Source of the DNA: Phaseolus vulgaris
Lineage: Eukaryota > Streptophyta > Magnoliopsida > Fabales > Fabaceae
Assembly (NCBI RefSeq): GCF_000499845.2
Contig: NC_023756.2
Span: 7,525,481 to 7,589,480 of the forward strand
DNA length: 64,000 bases
Direction of reading: 5' to 3'
The notes under the pieces are model-generated. The model saw nothing but the letters and a program-made list of their open reading frames with translations. It was not told the origin of the DNA and made no database searches. The position numbers and the translations under genes were made by a program. How positions within the stretch are numbered: the first letter of the stretch is position 1; each line of letters starts with the position of its first letter. Below, in pieces: positions 48,298 to 61,750 of the stretch.

Positions 48298-48982
48298 ATG
48301 AATAACTTTACTTTTATCTTTTTAGTATTTTTCTTATTCCATGGTTCTGCTAAAGGATTTGATTACTGAAAGATAACACAAACTTGGCCACCCGACTTCT
48401 GTCACGAAAGTTCTTGCATACCAGGAAAAGAAAACCTAATGAAGTTCACATTCATGGTCTATGGCCATCCACCAACTTCATCCCACAACTAGGAAACTGT
48501 AGAAACCAGACACTACCTCATGTAAGGTTTGTATTTAAATTTTTTAATATAATAGTATTTTGATATGATATTGGAGAGATGATACTTTCTATTATTTATT
48601 TTGTTAGATGGGAGGAATAGAAAGTCAACTCAAACAATATTGGCCAAATTATCTTAATACGAATGACTCAAAATTTTGGTCTTTCGAGTGGGAGAAGCAT
48701 GGAACTTGCTCTTATATGATGCCATTTGGTTTCTTTATGTTGGCATTAGATATTTATGCAATAAATTATCTCCAAACAATTCTTAACAATGCAAGTATAT
48801 TAAGTGGTGACAACTATAATAGAAATCGTATAATCTCGACCATAAGCAAATTTGTGGGTGTTAAACCAGAAGTAATGTGTTCAAAAACATCATCTAAGCA
48901 TGTAATTGAAATAAGATTATGTTTGAACACACCATATCCTCCAGTACATCAACAATCCTTCACAATGGTCCGCATGTGGTAA
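48298..48982 (+). pseudogene. RNase T2-like copy C, both exons
   Basis: Exon 1 is 48298-48521 and exon 2 is 48608-48982, separated by an 86-nt GT-AG intron. Codon 24 (Trp) is TGA at 48367, and one base is missing before the CAS I histidine (TTCACATTCATGG). Exon 2 is open and keeps KFWSFEWEKHGTCS, the CAS II motif with its histidine and cysteine, then LDIYAINYLQTILNNASILS. A frameshift after LCLN replaces the normal C-terminus. The single intron lies about 20 residues after GLWP, as in the S-RNase lineage. Identity rests on these T2 motifs. Confidence 0.85.
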
Positions 48983-50389
48983 AGGTCAGTCTGTAAACTT
49001 TTTGTAATAATATACAATATACTAATTGATGAATAAAGATTAAATAATTCTATACAAATATACACAATTATATGTTGTATCTTGTTTTCTCCTGTAATTA
49101 GGTTTGTTGCTTACTAAGCTGGGATCAACAGGGTAATCCTTATATTATGTTGTATGTGACTAATAAAAATTTCAGTTGTGTTGCATTATGTGGTTATTTC
49201 AAGTTGTAAAATTTGGTTATTACATCATAAAAATCTATTTTGATGTTGTATTTGACTAATTATTGAATGTTACTAAGGAATTAAGAATTGGATTGGATGT
49301 AACATGCTTTCATACTTATTATTGGTTAATTTTCTTTCTTATAGTGTATTAATACTATATATATAAGCGCTGATTATTTTAATGTATATTTAACATAAAT
49401 TAAGTTAAAATTAGTGTTAAAGTATACATATAGTTTATTATAAAAAATAATTTAAATACTTTACTTTCTCTCAACTATGGTTAATGTTAAACTTTATAAT
49501 GGTAGTTATCCATTGCATAACATTGTAGTCATACTCATACCTTTCTAGTTGTTTATTACACTACAAATTAATATTAATTAAAAGTTAATACTGATATTTT
49601 GATAAACAATGAAGAAAGAAAGATGAACTAAAAACCGGACATTTCAGCAGTCAATTTCAATTTCCCAATTTAAAGTGATATAAGAATAAATTGCATAACC
49701 ATATTCCCCAACACATGCATTTAAGATACTGCTACAAAATATATGACTATTCAATAATTATAGACAAAATTTTATATATTATTGAAGTTACAGTAAAATC
49801 AATTAATTCTTATTCTTAGCTAAGTGAATTCTTTCAATCCTAGGAACCAGAATCACAACACTAATAACTCCAATTCAAACTACTAGAAATACAAAACTAA
49901 ACTAAAATATTAATATTTTAAGCGAATTTCTTTTACTTTTTAACTTAAAATATTAATATATGTTATTATATTATCAAAATAGTTGTTTAATTGTTGTAAT
50001 TTATCGTGAGTGTTAAATATACTTTTCTAATAAATTATATTTTATAATTAAAGGTGATGATTTATAAAATAAGGCAGTACAAATGAGGGGGGCATTATTT
50101 TCTGTGAAAGTACAATGAAGAGAAGTCATACATGTTATGTTTGTCGTTATGCAACAAAAAAGTGAAAATGATATGAACTTTTGCAACAAAAGACGATCAA
50201 TAACTTCTAGATCATATGAAAATAACATCAAGTTAAACTTCGAGTCCAATGTGATTGAGTTGAAGGCACTAGCTTAAAAGTTTCAACCATAACACAATAA
50301 TGACAAAGCACAACATAGATGTCATCTTACTCCATTTGAGCATGCAAGTGAATCTAGTTGATACCAACATAATCTCAAGTCAAATGCCA
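48983..50389. other. 3' flank of copy C and intervening DNA
   Basis: 49000-49620 recurs after copies D (54421-55030) and G (63493-64000) and includes the former 3' region (TTGATGAATAAAGATTAAAT). About 49620-50100 is unique AT-rich DNA. About 50115-50390 matches 56845-57108. No other gene is seen. Confidence 0.55.
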
Positions 50390-51030
50390 ATTTCAGCACA
50401 TGAAGCAACATACAAATAAGATCGAAATCAAAGATATTGAGTCTCAAACACATGCATCTCAAGTGTTAAGGCAGACATAAGTTTAATTATGATAAGATGC
50501 AAGTGTTCCTTAAAGTCATGCCTAAGACACCCATGTTGAAAGAAAAGTTAGATATAGAAATAGGGGGTGTTGAATATAGCTAAAATGATGCTTGGAAGAT
50601 TTTCAAAACTTGTACAATTAGACACTTGAAGAAGGTCATTTAAAGGTTTTATAAACGTGTTCACAATAGTTTTTCTAAAAATGTTTTCATAGACAACTAA
50701 GAGAAACAATGTACAAGTAATAAAAAGAGATAATAAACACTTTCAATTTTATATTGGTTTGCCCCAACCTAGGTTATATCTAGTTCTTCAATGCAAACTA
50801 CAAAAGGTCCCACTAAAGAAATAAATGTTTGCAAGCATTTTTTCTGTCACTTTTGAGTTATTGGAGTACATAAAGCCTTTTAAGGTTGTCCACTAAACTC
50901 TTTGTAAGTTTAGCATCAAGTATATAATGTCTCTTCATGCTAATATACAAAGTCTTTCTAGGATAATGCACAAAGCACCTCCAAGATATACAACAACAAA
51001 GTTGTGTTTATGAGGTTTCACACTCAACCA
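50390..51030. repeat. Repeat X, copy 2, with empty LTR site
   Basis: This copy matches 42604-43099 and continues directly through AAAGCCTTTTAAGGTTGTCC near 50873, without the solo LTR. It is followed by a CACTA-type insertion at 51048. Confidence 0.8.
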
Positions 51031-51047
51031 AGTAGATATGAAATACA

Positions 51048-51470
51048 CACTACAAGAAAATCATCAAATAAAAACTAATTTTAGAGAAAAATAATTAGTC
51101 ATTATATTGACTAAATTATATATTATTTTAGAGAATAAAAAATTTATTGATATCTAAAGTAATTTCTATTATTAATGAAATTTATAAACTAGTTTATAAA
51201 TGGGTATCTAATTAGCAACTAAGATTTTAACCACCAATTACTTTGGATTCTAAAGTTAGTAGTTAAAACCTTGATAGTTAATTAGATACCAATTTATAAA
51301 CTAGTTTATAAATTTTATTAACAATAGAAACTATTGTGAGAGATGGGTGAAATAAAAATAACTAATTATTATATTCACTAAATCATAAATTATTTTATAA
51401 ATTAAAAATTATTGATAATTAAATTAGTTTTTATTATTAATTAATAAAAACTTATGATATAAATAGAGAT
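51048..51470. mobile_element. CACTA-type miniature element, left end intact, right side rearranged
   Basis: It begins CACTACAAGAAAATCATCAA and has the hairpin arms around a centre near 51240 (TAGATACCAATTTATAAAC against its inverse). The right terminus is not found; after about 51340 a second partial left arm begins (TAACTAATTATTATATTCAC). The insertion or its rearrangement coincides with loss of an RNase exon 1 expected before the repeat R copy at 51940. 51470-51940 is AT-rich without features. Confidence 0.65.
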
Positions 51471-51939
51471 TATACTTTTTAATGACTAATGTCATAAAAA
51501 CATATTGGTTTATATAGAAACAATTTTTTTTTGTCTCTAATTGAAATATAAATAGAAATATTTTTTAATTATTGTTAATTTATTTCAAGGACTAATGTTT
51601 TGTCGATAAAAAATAAAATTAGATATTAAATTTTTTCCCTAATTAATATATTTAAATTTTTAGTCCTTAAAATCTTAGTTTAGATATTATTTTTTTAGTA
51701 TTTAAATTTTATAAAATTATGTACTAATTTTTGCTTTTATTTTTATTGTGATTTATAGACCAATTATATATAGACTAGTTAATTGAATATGTTATACAGA
51801 AACAACTTTAGTTATCAATATATTATTTCCATTAGTCTTTAAATAGTGAATATTTATTATCATAATACCATTTACTCCTTTATTTATTTACATAATTTTA
51901 AAATTTTAAAACTAATATATAAAATAAAATAATTAATAT

Positions 51940-52630
51940 AATAAAATTAGTTAACACATATCACATTCCCGTGAACATTTCATTATTAGTTTTCACACAC
52001 ATGTAGTAAAATGTCACATGCAAAATTTCTACTTCAACAAATTGTTTAAGAAGGGGGTTGAATGGAGTCTACACGCAAATTATAAATTAAAAGACAATAC
52101 AAAAACATTTTCTAACAAGTAAGGAGAAGAGAAAAGTATACACAGATTTATACTCTTCACCCTAGTACTTGGATTACATCCAATCCCGCAAACTACTTAA
52201 GAACTTTCACTAACCAAAACAGTTGGCTATAATGAGTACACAGACCTCTTTAGATACAACGGGTTTTCACACATATCCAGAAATAACGAGTTTCTACACC
52301 TCTTCAAGAATAACGAGTTTTCACATCTATCTAGATACAACATGTATTCAAAGTTTTTTAGGTACCTTCACATTTTTTTTATGAAATTAAAGTTGAAGTC
52401 ATCTAAACCCACACTCTTACACCCATCACATTCCTATACATTCCTTTTCACCTCATCCTCTATTTTTTTTATTAACATCTGATTTTCCTATTTACATTTT
52501 CCCCACATGATACATTTTATACTTTCATTCCATCAAAGACATTTTTTTTTTCCTTTTTTCAATTGTATATTAGATGAAAAAATTGAGTATTCGTATCCCT
52601 TTCAATTATTTCACCTAACATTGATATGTG
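51940..52630. repeat. Repeat R, copy 3, without an exon 1 before it
   Basis: The block that elsewhere follows exon 1 is present here, but the sequence to its left is the CACTA-type element, not an RNase exon. About 52631-53675 is the shared spacer and promoter leading to copy D. Confidence 0.7.
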
Positions 52631-53675
52631 GTGTTACATTTAACAGGAACAAAATAATAACACCTCATATGTGTTATCAATAATGTGTATGAGTTCTATA
52701 CAAATAAAATATATAACTCTAAAATTATAGGTGGACAGAAATTGTCCATCGACTATAAAATAGAAAATGACTTAGTGCATCAAATAATGATTCTTATGTA
52801 CATTGACTAAAATTTTAAAAAAAATCAAAAATAGAAAAAGATAAAATTTGATGAAAGTAAAGGAAAAATAGATAAATTAATCATTATTATAATAATTTGC
52901 ATATACATTACAATATATGCATTGGACAGTTTCTTATACTCTCTTTTGTTTCAGTTCTGCTTTGTAGGATCTTCAATTATCATATTTGTTTATAACCAAA
53001 ATATCATGAAGAATCATCAATAATTATAGTAAAAAAGGAGTCTTAATAACTAATAAGGTGAGACTTGGTAACAAATATAATCTCTGAATATTAATGCTAA
53101 ATAATATATTTGATTAAATGTAATTATACTCAATATTATAATTTTATTTTTCATTGGTATGAATTTAATGTTTTTTGTATTCTAAATTAAGTCTTCAATA
53201 CTTTGTAATTCCAATTGTTACTTATTGTTTCACTTTTTGACAAAGAACAAAGCATATGTATATCATTTTATACATGTGCTATGTTTAAATTATAAGTAGG
53301 TTCTTTATTGACATTCTTACTATGTCTAAATTATTTTAATAGAGAATTTAAAAAATTGTAAGTTAAAATTATTTATACTTTAAAATGAAAATAATAGTAT
53401 ATATATTTATTTATTTTTAATTTAAATACTAAGAAGGTAACAATTTAAAATAATGATTGTAATGAAATGTGGGGAAATATCATTTTTTATACTTTTGTTA
53501 TTTTGATATAAATTACACTAAATATAAATTACACTAACAGAATCTAATTTAAAATTTGATTGTGTAATTAAACAAAATTAATAAAACTCATTTGCTAACT
53601 TTGTTTAATTAGCTAAAGACAGACTATAAATAGAGATCATTTAGCTCATTCATTCTTCATAAATATTCATTCATA

Positions 53676-54420
53676 ATGAATAACTTCACTTTTATTTTTA
53701 TAGTATTTTTCCTATTCCATGGTTCTGCTAAAGGATTTGATTACTGGAAGATAACACAAACTTGATCACCAGGCTTTTGTCATGAAAATCTCTGCATACT
53801 AGGAAAAGCAAACCTAATGAAGTTTACTATTCATGGTCAGCAAACCTAATGAAGTTTACTATTCATGGTCTATGGCCATCCACCAACTCCATCCCACAAC
53901 CAGGAAATTGTATAAATCAAACACTACCTCAGGTAAGGTTTGTATTTAAATTTCTTAATATAATGGTATTTTGATATGATATGGGAGAGATGATACTTTC
54001 TATTATTTATTTTGTTAGATGGGAGGAATAGAAAGTCAACTCAAACAAGATTGGGCAAATTATCTTAATACGAATGACTCAAAATTTTGGTCTTACGAGT
54101 GGGAGAAGTATGCAACCTGCTCTTATATGATGCCATTTGATTTCTTCATGTTGGCATTTGATATTTATGCAAGAAATGATCTTCAAGTAATTCTTAACAA
54201 TGCAGATATATTAAGTGGTGACAACTATAATAGAAATCGTATCATCTTGACCATAAGCGAATCTATGGGTGTTAAACCAGAAGTAGTGTGTTCAAAAACA
54301 TCACCTAAGCATGTAATTGAAATAAGATTATGTTTGAATAAAAACCATATCCTCCGGTACATTAATTGTCCTTCTCAATGGTCCACATGTGGTAAAGGTC
54401 CGTGTGTAAACTTTCTATAA
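53676..54420 (+). pseudogene. RNase T2-like copy D, both exons, best exon 2
   Basis: Exon 1 is 53676-53932 and exon 2 is 54019-54420. Exon 1 has TGA at codon 30 (53763) and a 32-bp tandem duplication (53807-53838 repeated at 53839-53870) that duplicates the CAS I coding words and shifts the frame. Exon 2 is open for 133 codons to its normal end, including the cysteines of NCPSQWSTCGKGPC. CAS II reads EKYATCS instead of EKHGTCS, so the second catalytic histidine is gone. The copy cannot be active. Confidence 0.85.
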
Positions 54421-55225
54421 TAATATACAATATAACTAATTGATGAATAAAGATTAAATAATTCTATACAAATATACATAATTATTTGTTGTATCTTGTT
54501 TTCTCCTATGATTAGGTCTGCACTGACTAAGTTGAGATCAACAGGGTAATCCTTATATTATGTTGTATGTGACTAATGAAAATTTCAGTTGTGTTGCATT
54601 ATGTGGTTATTTCAGGTTGTAAAATTGGGTTATTACATCAAAAAAATCTATTTGATGTTGTATTTGACTAATTATTGTATGTTACTATGGAGTTAAGAAT
54701 TGGATTGGATGTAACATGCTTTTCATATTTATTATTGGTTAATTTTCTTTCTTATAGTCTATTAATAATATATAAGCGTCGATTATTTTAGTGTATATTT
54801 AACATAAATTAAGTTGAAATTAGTGTTAAAGTATACATAAAGTTTATTATAAAAAATAATTTAAATATTATTTACCTTCTTCCAACTTCTGTTAATGTTA
54901 AACTTTATAATGGTAGCTATCCATTGCATAACATAGCAATCACACTCATACCCTCCTAGTTGTTTATTACACTACAAATCAATATTGATTAAAAGTTAAT
55001 ATTGATATTTTAACAAACAATGAAGAAAGGAAGACAAAATACCTACAAGTACTTAGTTAAAACATAATAAATAATTTAATATAATAAAGTAAATATGATA
55101 TAGGAGGAAAAGACTTACATCATAAAAAACTGAATGATGGATATATTCAACTCTTGGTTCTTTGTTGAAAGCTCTAACACATTCATTATGTATATGTATT
55201 GAATTAAACTGAATTTTTAATTTTC
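54421..55225. other. 3' flank of copy D
   Basis: About 600 bp match the flank of copy C. About 55030-55225 is unique AT-rich DNA, up to the border of the right duplication arm. No gene is seen. Confidence 0.55.
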
Positions 55226-57108
55226 AGTTTGAACATAAAAGATAATTTTAAAAAAATGTGCATATCACAATTTGTAAGGTAGAGGAAGAATTTGTCAATT
55301 TTAAAATTGGTTTTGGACCTTGTCAAAATTTGCTTAGTATAGTAAGTTCTCTATCACATAATTTAGTTACAAAAGTTTTAAATTGTGTGGAAGTGAAGAC
55401 AAATTTAAATATGTTTTCACAATCTTAGAATTATAACCCTTTGAGAGAAAAATGGTAAAGAATTATTCTTTGTATGATAGATAGAATTTTAACATAAATG
55501 GGTATCTTAAATTATATAATGAAATAAAAGTTTTATAGTCAAGTCATAATATAGTCAACTAAGAGCTATAGGATTTGTTATTGGGCAGTGATAAGCTTTT
55601 CATGTAAAGGTCCAGTGATAAATGTTCGTGATTAAGTCTAACATTATAATTATAAATTAATAATTTCATAATATATATATTTATTTATTACGTGAAAAAT
55701 TTAGTAAAATTACATCTTTAATAACTTTTTATAACATATAAATTTAATTCATAGTACTTACATTTTTTAATTTTGCTAATTAAATTATACATAATTTTAT
55801 AAAATGTTAAAATTATTTAGTTTTATTTCATCGCTTAAATTTAGAATGTAACATAATTTTAAAATATGTAAATATTCATTTTTAGATATGTCTATAAAAA
55901 ATTAATTACGTAAAATTTGATGTACATGTCATTACGAAACTATTATTAAAATCAATTGTTTGAAATAGAAATTTATCAAAATTGTAATTTAATTAACTTT
56001 TATGTTCTATATAAACTTATTGTCTAATTAAAAATAAATAATTCAATAGTATATCACTTATATGACATTAATTGATGACTAGAGTTATAAGATTATTCTG
56101 TACAAAATATATATGAACAAAACGGATATCAATAATTTTTTTAGGAAAACCAATATCAATAATTTTAGAAATATAACTCTTAACATTATAAAAAATAGTA
56201 TTCGGCATTATGCATATTATACCCATATTTTATATATAAGTCAAATAAAAACATAGTTGAGTAAAATATATGTAAATTTTCAACGATCCAAATATATTTA
56301 CTCATTTTCGAGTACATTAGAGAATAACAATAGATAAATTATTATAATTGATAATATTATTAATTATATTACGAATAACTTAAGTTCCGTAATAAATTCA
56401 AAAAGATAATTTAGTCCAACTTAATTTTTTTCCATCTTTATTTTTGGAGGTTAAAAAATTTATTTAAAAATCTCTTTATTAAGAAGTATAATTTCATTAT
56501 TTTTTTTTGTTTTTTATTTATCATATTTTAATATCTTACTGATTGAGAGTTTTTTTTATAGATGAACTTTCATTTAGTTCTCAAAGAACCTTATTTAAAA
56601 CTCATCTTCTAAAGTTTACAACTCAACACAATGACTCAACCCTTTAAAAAATTTGTCTTCAAACTTTTCTATAAATATATTTGGTACCTACCATGGAGTT
56701 TGGGCAAATTTTTTTCTAGGCCACCACAATTTATGGTTCTTACTAAAAGTCAAAGTACACCTCCTTTTCATCAAATGATGGATAAATCTTTCTATTCATA
56801 GTTAAAAACTTCAAAACACATATGGTTGAATTGCTATAAAAGAATGAAGAAGTCATACATGTTATGTTTGCCGTTATGCAACAAAAAAGTGAAAATGACA
56901 TGAACTTTTGCAACAAAAGACGATCAATAATCTCTAGGTCATATGAAAATAACATCAAGTTAAGTTTCGAGTCCAGTGTGATTGAGTTGAAGGCACTAGC
57001 TTAAAAGCTTCAACCATAACACAATAATGACAAAGCACAACATAGATGTCATCTTACTCCATTTGAGCATGCAAGTGAATCTAGTTGATACCGACATAAT
57101 CTCAAGTC

Positions 57109-57603
57109 AAATGCCAATTTCAGCACATGAAGCAACATACAAATAAAATCGAAATCAAAGTTATTGAGTCTCAAACACATGCATCTCAAGTGCTAAGGCA
57201 CACACAAGTGTAATTATGATAAGATGCAAGTGTTCCTTAAAGTCATGCCTAAGACACCCATGTTGAAAGAAAAGTTAGATATAGAAATAGGGGTGTTGAA
57301 TATAGCTAAAATAATGCTTGGAAGATTTTCAAAACTTGTACAATTAGACACTCAAAGGAGGTCATCTAAAGGTTTTATAAACATGTTCACAATAGCTTTT
57401 CTAAAAATGTTTTCATAAACAACTAAGAGAAACAATGTACAGGTAATAAAAAGAGATAATAAACACTTTCTATTTTATAATGGTTTGCCCCAACCTAGGT
57501 TATATCTAGTTCTCCAATGCAAACTACAAAAGGTTTCACTAAAGAAATAAATGTTTGCAAGCATTCTCTCTGTCACTTTTGAGTTACTGGAGTACATAAA
57601 GCT
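57109..57603. repeat. Repeat X, copy 3
   Basis: It matches the copy at 42604 almost base for base and is followed by the second solo LTR. Confidence 0.8.
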
Positions 57604-58265
57604 CGATGAAAACCATTCGGCCTTGAAACTTTTGGGTAAGAAGATAGACGAAGATCGAGATTTACTGAAGATATTGTAAATTATTTTCCTTCTTCTTAAC
57701 CTTATAAAAATTGTATAGGGTAGTTAGGAAGTTACGGACCTTGTATTTTGGGCCAAAGTAGAGAATGATGTAAATAGAAAAGAAAGTAGAGTGTAAAATA
57801 GTAAAAGAGGGGTGCAAATAGAAATGTAGGCAAGGAAGGCATGAGGTAGGGAAGGAAGGCATGATACTCCACATGACTTCTCCTCAATGGAGAGGATTTA
57901 CACCAATAAGGTGGTGACACTTGTCACACTCATTTGAGAGATTTTGAGAGACTTTCTCCTATAAATAAGAGCTTCTTGTACATAATTTTTAACTTTGATT
58001 TGAGTAATGAAATGTTGTCCAATTGAGGCACTTTTACTTGCTCGAATTTCTCTTTAGAGTTGTCTTCTTGATAGACAAATTTCTAGAGTCCTTCTAGTAG
58101 TGTTGGCCTAACCTCACTTAGATTCACAATAATAATTTTCATCTCTTCCAAATTTCTACAATTCTTCATGCTTCCACAATAGTCTTCATCATCCATAGAA
58201 GATATTCAAAGCAAAACAATAAAGAAGAAGATCTACAAATGAAGATGCAACCTATGATTGCATCA
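57604..58265 (+). mobile_element. Solo LTR, second copy at the orthologous duplicated site
   Basis: Same element and same site as 43100-43713 in the other arm. Its left border has mutated (AAGCT-CGATG instead of AAGCC-TGATG). It is longer because of small duplications, for example GGCAAGGAAGGCATGA followed by GGTAGGGAAGGAAGGCATGA near 57829-57862 and an extra AGAATGATGTAAATAGAAAA near 57762. The shared position shows that it was inserted before the segmental duplication. Confidence 0.85.
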
Positions 58266-58838
58266 AAGCCTTTTAAGTTTGTCCACTAAACTCTTCCTAA
58301 GTTTAGCATCAGGTATACAATGCCTCTGCACGCTAATACACAAAGTCTTTATAGGATAATACACAAAGCATCTCCAAGATATACAAAACCAAATTTGTGT
58401 TTATGAGGTTTCACTATTTGACAAAGAACAAAGCATGTGTCTATCATTCTTTGCATGCATGTGCTATGTTTAAATTATAGGTAGATTCTTTAATGACATT
58501 CAAGCTATGTATAAATTATTTTAATAGAGAATTTAAAAAATTGTAAGTTAAAATTATTTATATTTAAAATGAAAATAATAGTATATATATTTATAATTTA
58601 AATACTAAGAATGTAACTATTTAAAATAATGATACTAATGAAATGTGAGGAAATATCATTTTTGATAGTTTTGTTATTTTGTAATAAATTACACTAACAC
58701 AATCTAAATTAAAATTTGATTGTGTAATTAAACAAAATTAATAAAACTCATTTGCTAACTTTGTTTAATTAGCTAAAGACATGAGACTATAAATAGAGAT
58801 CATTTAGCTTATTCATTCTTTATAAATAATAATTCATA

Positions 58839-59036
58839 ATGAATAATTTTACTTTTCTTTTTTTAGTATTTTTCCTATTCCATGGTTCTGCTAAAGGATT
58901 TGATTATGGGAATATAACACAAAAGTCCCTGCATACCAGGAAAAAGCAAACCTAATGAAGTTCACTATTCATGGTCTATGTCATCCACCAACCCATCCCA
59001 CAACCAGGAAATTGTAGAAATCAAACACTACCTCAT
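58839..59036 (+). pseudogene. RNase T2-like copy E, exon 1 only, internal deletion
   Basis: The duplicate of copy A. About 28 nt are missing after AATATAACAC (near 58920), removing the TQTW to CHE segment. The same missing base as in copy A is seen in TCTATGTCATCC, and another is lost in AACCCATCCC. No exon 2 follows. Confidence 0.75.
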
Positions 59037-59079
59037 GTAAGGTTTGTATTTAAATTTCTTAACATAAAATAATTAATAT

Positions 59080-59745
59080 AAAATTAGTTAACACATATTA
59101 GATTCCTATGAAAATTTCAATATTAGCAAAGTTTCCACACACATATGGTAAAATGTCACATGCAAAATTTCTACTTCAACAAATTGTTTGAGAAGAGGTT
59201 GAATAGAGTCTACACGCAAATTATAAATTAAAAGTCAATATAAAAGCATTGTCTAACAAGTAAGGAGAAGAGAAAAGTAAACAAAGATTTATACTGGTTC
59301 ACCGTACTACTTGGGCTACATCCAATCTCGCAAACTACTTAAGAGCTTTCACTAACCAAAACAATTTGCAATAATGAGCACACAGACCCCTTTAGATACA
59401 ACGGGTTTTCACACATCTCCAAAAATAACGACTTTCCACACCTATTCAAGAATAACGAGCTTTCACATTTGTCAAGATACAACATTACCCTTCACATTTT
59501 TTTTATGAAATTAAAGTTGAAGTCATTTGAACCCAAACTCTTACACCCATCACATTGCTATACATCCTTTTTCAACTCATCCTCTAATTTTTTTTATTAA
59601 AATCTGATTTCCTATTTACATTTTCCCCACATGATACATTTTATACTTTCACTCCATCAAAGACATTTTTTTTGCCTTTTTTAATTGTATATTAGATGAA
59701 AAAATATAGTATTTGTATCCCTTTCAGTTATTTCACCTAACATTG
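59080..59745. repeat. Repeat R, copy 4
   Basis: It follows exon 1 of copy E and is the duplicate of copy 1. Confidence 0.7.
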
Positions 59746-60791
59746 ATACGTGGTGTTACATTTAATATGATTAAAATAATAACACCTCATGTATGTTATC
59801 AATAATGCGTATGAGTTCTATACAAATAAAATATATAACTTTAAAATTATAGGTGGAAAGAAATTGTTCATCGACTATAAAATAGAAAATGACTTAGTGC
59901 ATCAAATAATGATTCATGTGTACATAGACTAAAATTTAAAAGCTTTTAAAAAATAGAAAAAGATAAAATTTTATGAAAGTAGAGGAAAATTAGATAAATT
60001 AATCACTATTGTAATAATTTGTATATACATTGCAATATATATTGGATAGTTTCTTACACTCACTTTTGTTCGGTTCTGCTTTGAAGGATCTTCAATTATT
60101 CGATTTGTTTATAACCAAAATATCATGAAGAATCATCAATAATTATAGTAAAAATGGGTCATAATAACTAATAAGGTGACACAGATAAAAAATATAATCT
60201 CTTAATATTAATGTTAAATAATATATTTGATTAAATGTAATTATACTCAATATTACAATTTTTATTTTTATTGGTATGAATTTAATGTTTTTTGTGTTCT
60301 AAAGTAAGTCTCAAAATACTTTGTCATTCCAATTATTACTCATTGTTTCACCCTTTGACAAAGAACAAAGCATGTGTCTATCATTCTATGCATGCATGTG
60401 CTATGTTTAAATTATAGGTAGATTCTTTATTGACATTCATGCTATGTCTAAATTATTTTAATAGAGAATTTAAAAAATTGTAAGTTAAAATTATTTATAC
60501 TTTAAAATGAAAATAATATTATATATATGTATATATATTTATTTATTTATTTATAATTTAAATACTAAGAATGTAACGATTTAAAATAATGATATTAATG
60601 AAATGTGAGGAAATATCATTTTTGATAGTTTTGTTATTTTGATATAAATTACACTAACACGATCTAAATTAAAATTTGATTGTGTAATTAAAAAAAATTA
60701 ATAAAACTCATTTGTGTTTAATTAGCTAAAGACATGAGACTATAAATAGAGATCATTTAGCTTATTCATTCTTCGTAAATATTCATTCATA

Positions 60792-61016
60792 ATGAATAAC
60801 ATTACTTTTTTCTTTTTAGTAATTTTCCTATCCCATGGTTATGCTAAAAGATTTGATTATTAGAAGATAACACAAACTTTGCCACCAGGCTTATGTCACG
60901 AAAGTCCTTGTATACCAGGAAAAGCAAACCTAATGAAGTTCACTATTCATGGTCTATGGCCATCCACCAACTCCATCCCACAATCAGGAAACTATAGAAA
61001 TCAGACACTACCTCAT
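60792..61016 (+). pseudogene. RNase T2-like copy F, exon 1 only
   Basis: The duplicate of copy B. Codon 24 (Trp) is TAG at 60861, and Trp30 has become Leu (TTG). The rest is in frame and still encodes KFTIHGLWPSTNSIPQ, the best-preserved CAS I motif in the array. No exon 2 follows. Confidence 0.8.
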
Positions 61017-61069
61017 GTAAGATTTGTATTTAAATTTCTTAACATAAAATAACTAATATAATAAAATTA

Positions 61070-61750
61070 GTTAATACATATCATATTCCTATGAAAATTT
61101 CAATATTAGCAAGATTTCCACACACATATAGTAAAATGTCACATGCAAAATTTCTACTTCAACAAATTGTTTGAGAAGGGGTTGAATGGAATCTACACAC
61201 AAATTAGAAATTAAAAGACAATGTAAAACCATTGTCTAACAAGTAAGGAAAAGAGAAAAGTAAACACAGATTTATATTGGTTCACCCCACTACTTGGTTT
61301 CCATCCAATCCCGCAAACTACTTAAGACCGTTCATTAACCAAAAAATATTTGGCAATAATGAGTACACATACCTCTTTAGATACAAACGGGTTTTCACAC
61401 ATCTCCGAAAATAACGACTTTTCACACCTTTTCAAGAATAACGAGTTTTCACATCTCTCTGGATACAACATGCATTCAGAGTTTTCTAGTTACCCTTCAC
61501 ATTTTTTTTTATGAAATTAAAGTTGAAGTCATCTGAACCTAAACTCTTTCACTCATCACATTCCTATACATCCCTTTTCACCCCATCCTCTAATTTTTTT
61601 TATTATTAACATCTGATTTCCTATTTACATTTTGCCCACATGATATATTTTATACTTTCATTCCATCAAACATTTTTTTTTGCCTTTTTTCAATTGTATA
61701 TTAGATGAAAAAATTTATTAGTCGTATCCCTTTCAGTTATTTCACCTAAT
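61070..61750. repeat. Repeat R, copy 5
   Basis: It follows exon 1 of copy F and is the duplicate of copy 2. Confidence 0.7.

Larger units (their letters stand above)
41160..49620 (+). repeat. Left arm of a direct segmental duplication (RNase copies A-C)
   Basis: This arm matches 55226 to the window end. The offset is 14,066 bp at its start and about 14,510 bp after a 451-bp deletion here at 42602-42604. Paired landmarks: A 44288 with E 58839, B 46278 with F 60792, C 48298 with G 62804, and C exon 2 48608 with G exon 2 63116. Both arms are in direct orientation. Similarity by eye is high, with single-base changes and small indels. Confidence 0.85.

Noticed and set aside
57604..58265. Possible protein gene on the minus strand (62-70 codon frames)
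   Set aside because: The interval is the second copy of a solo LTR defined by its borders and by the empty site near 50880.
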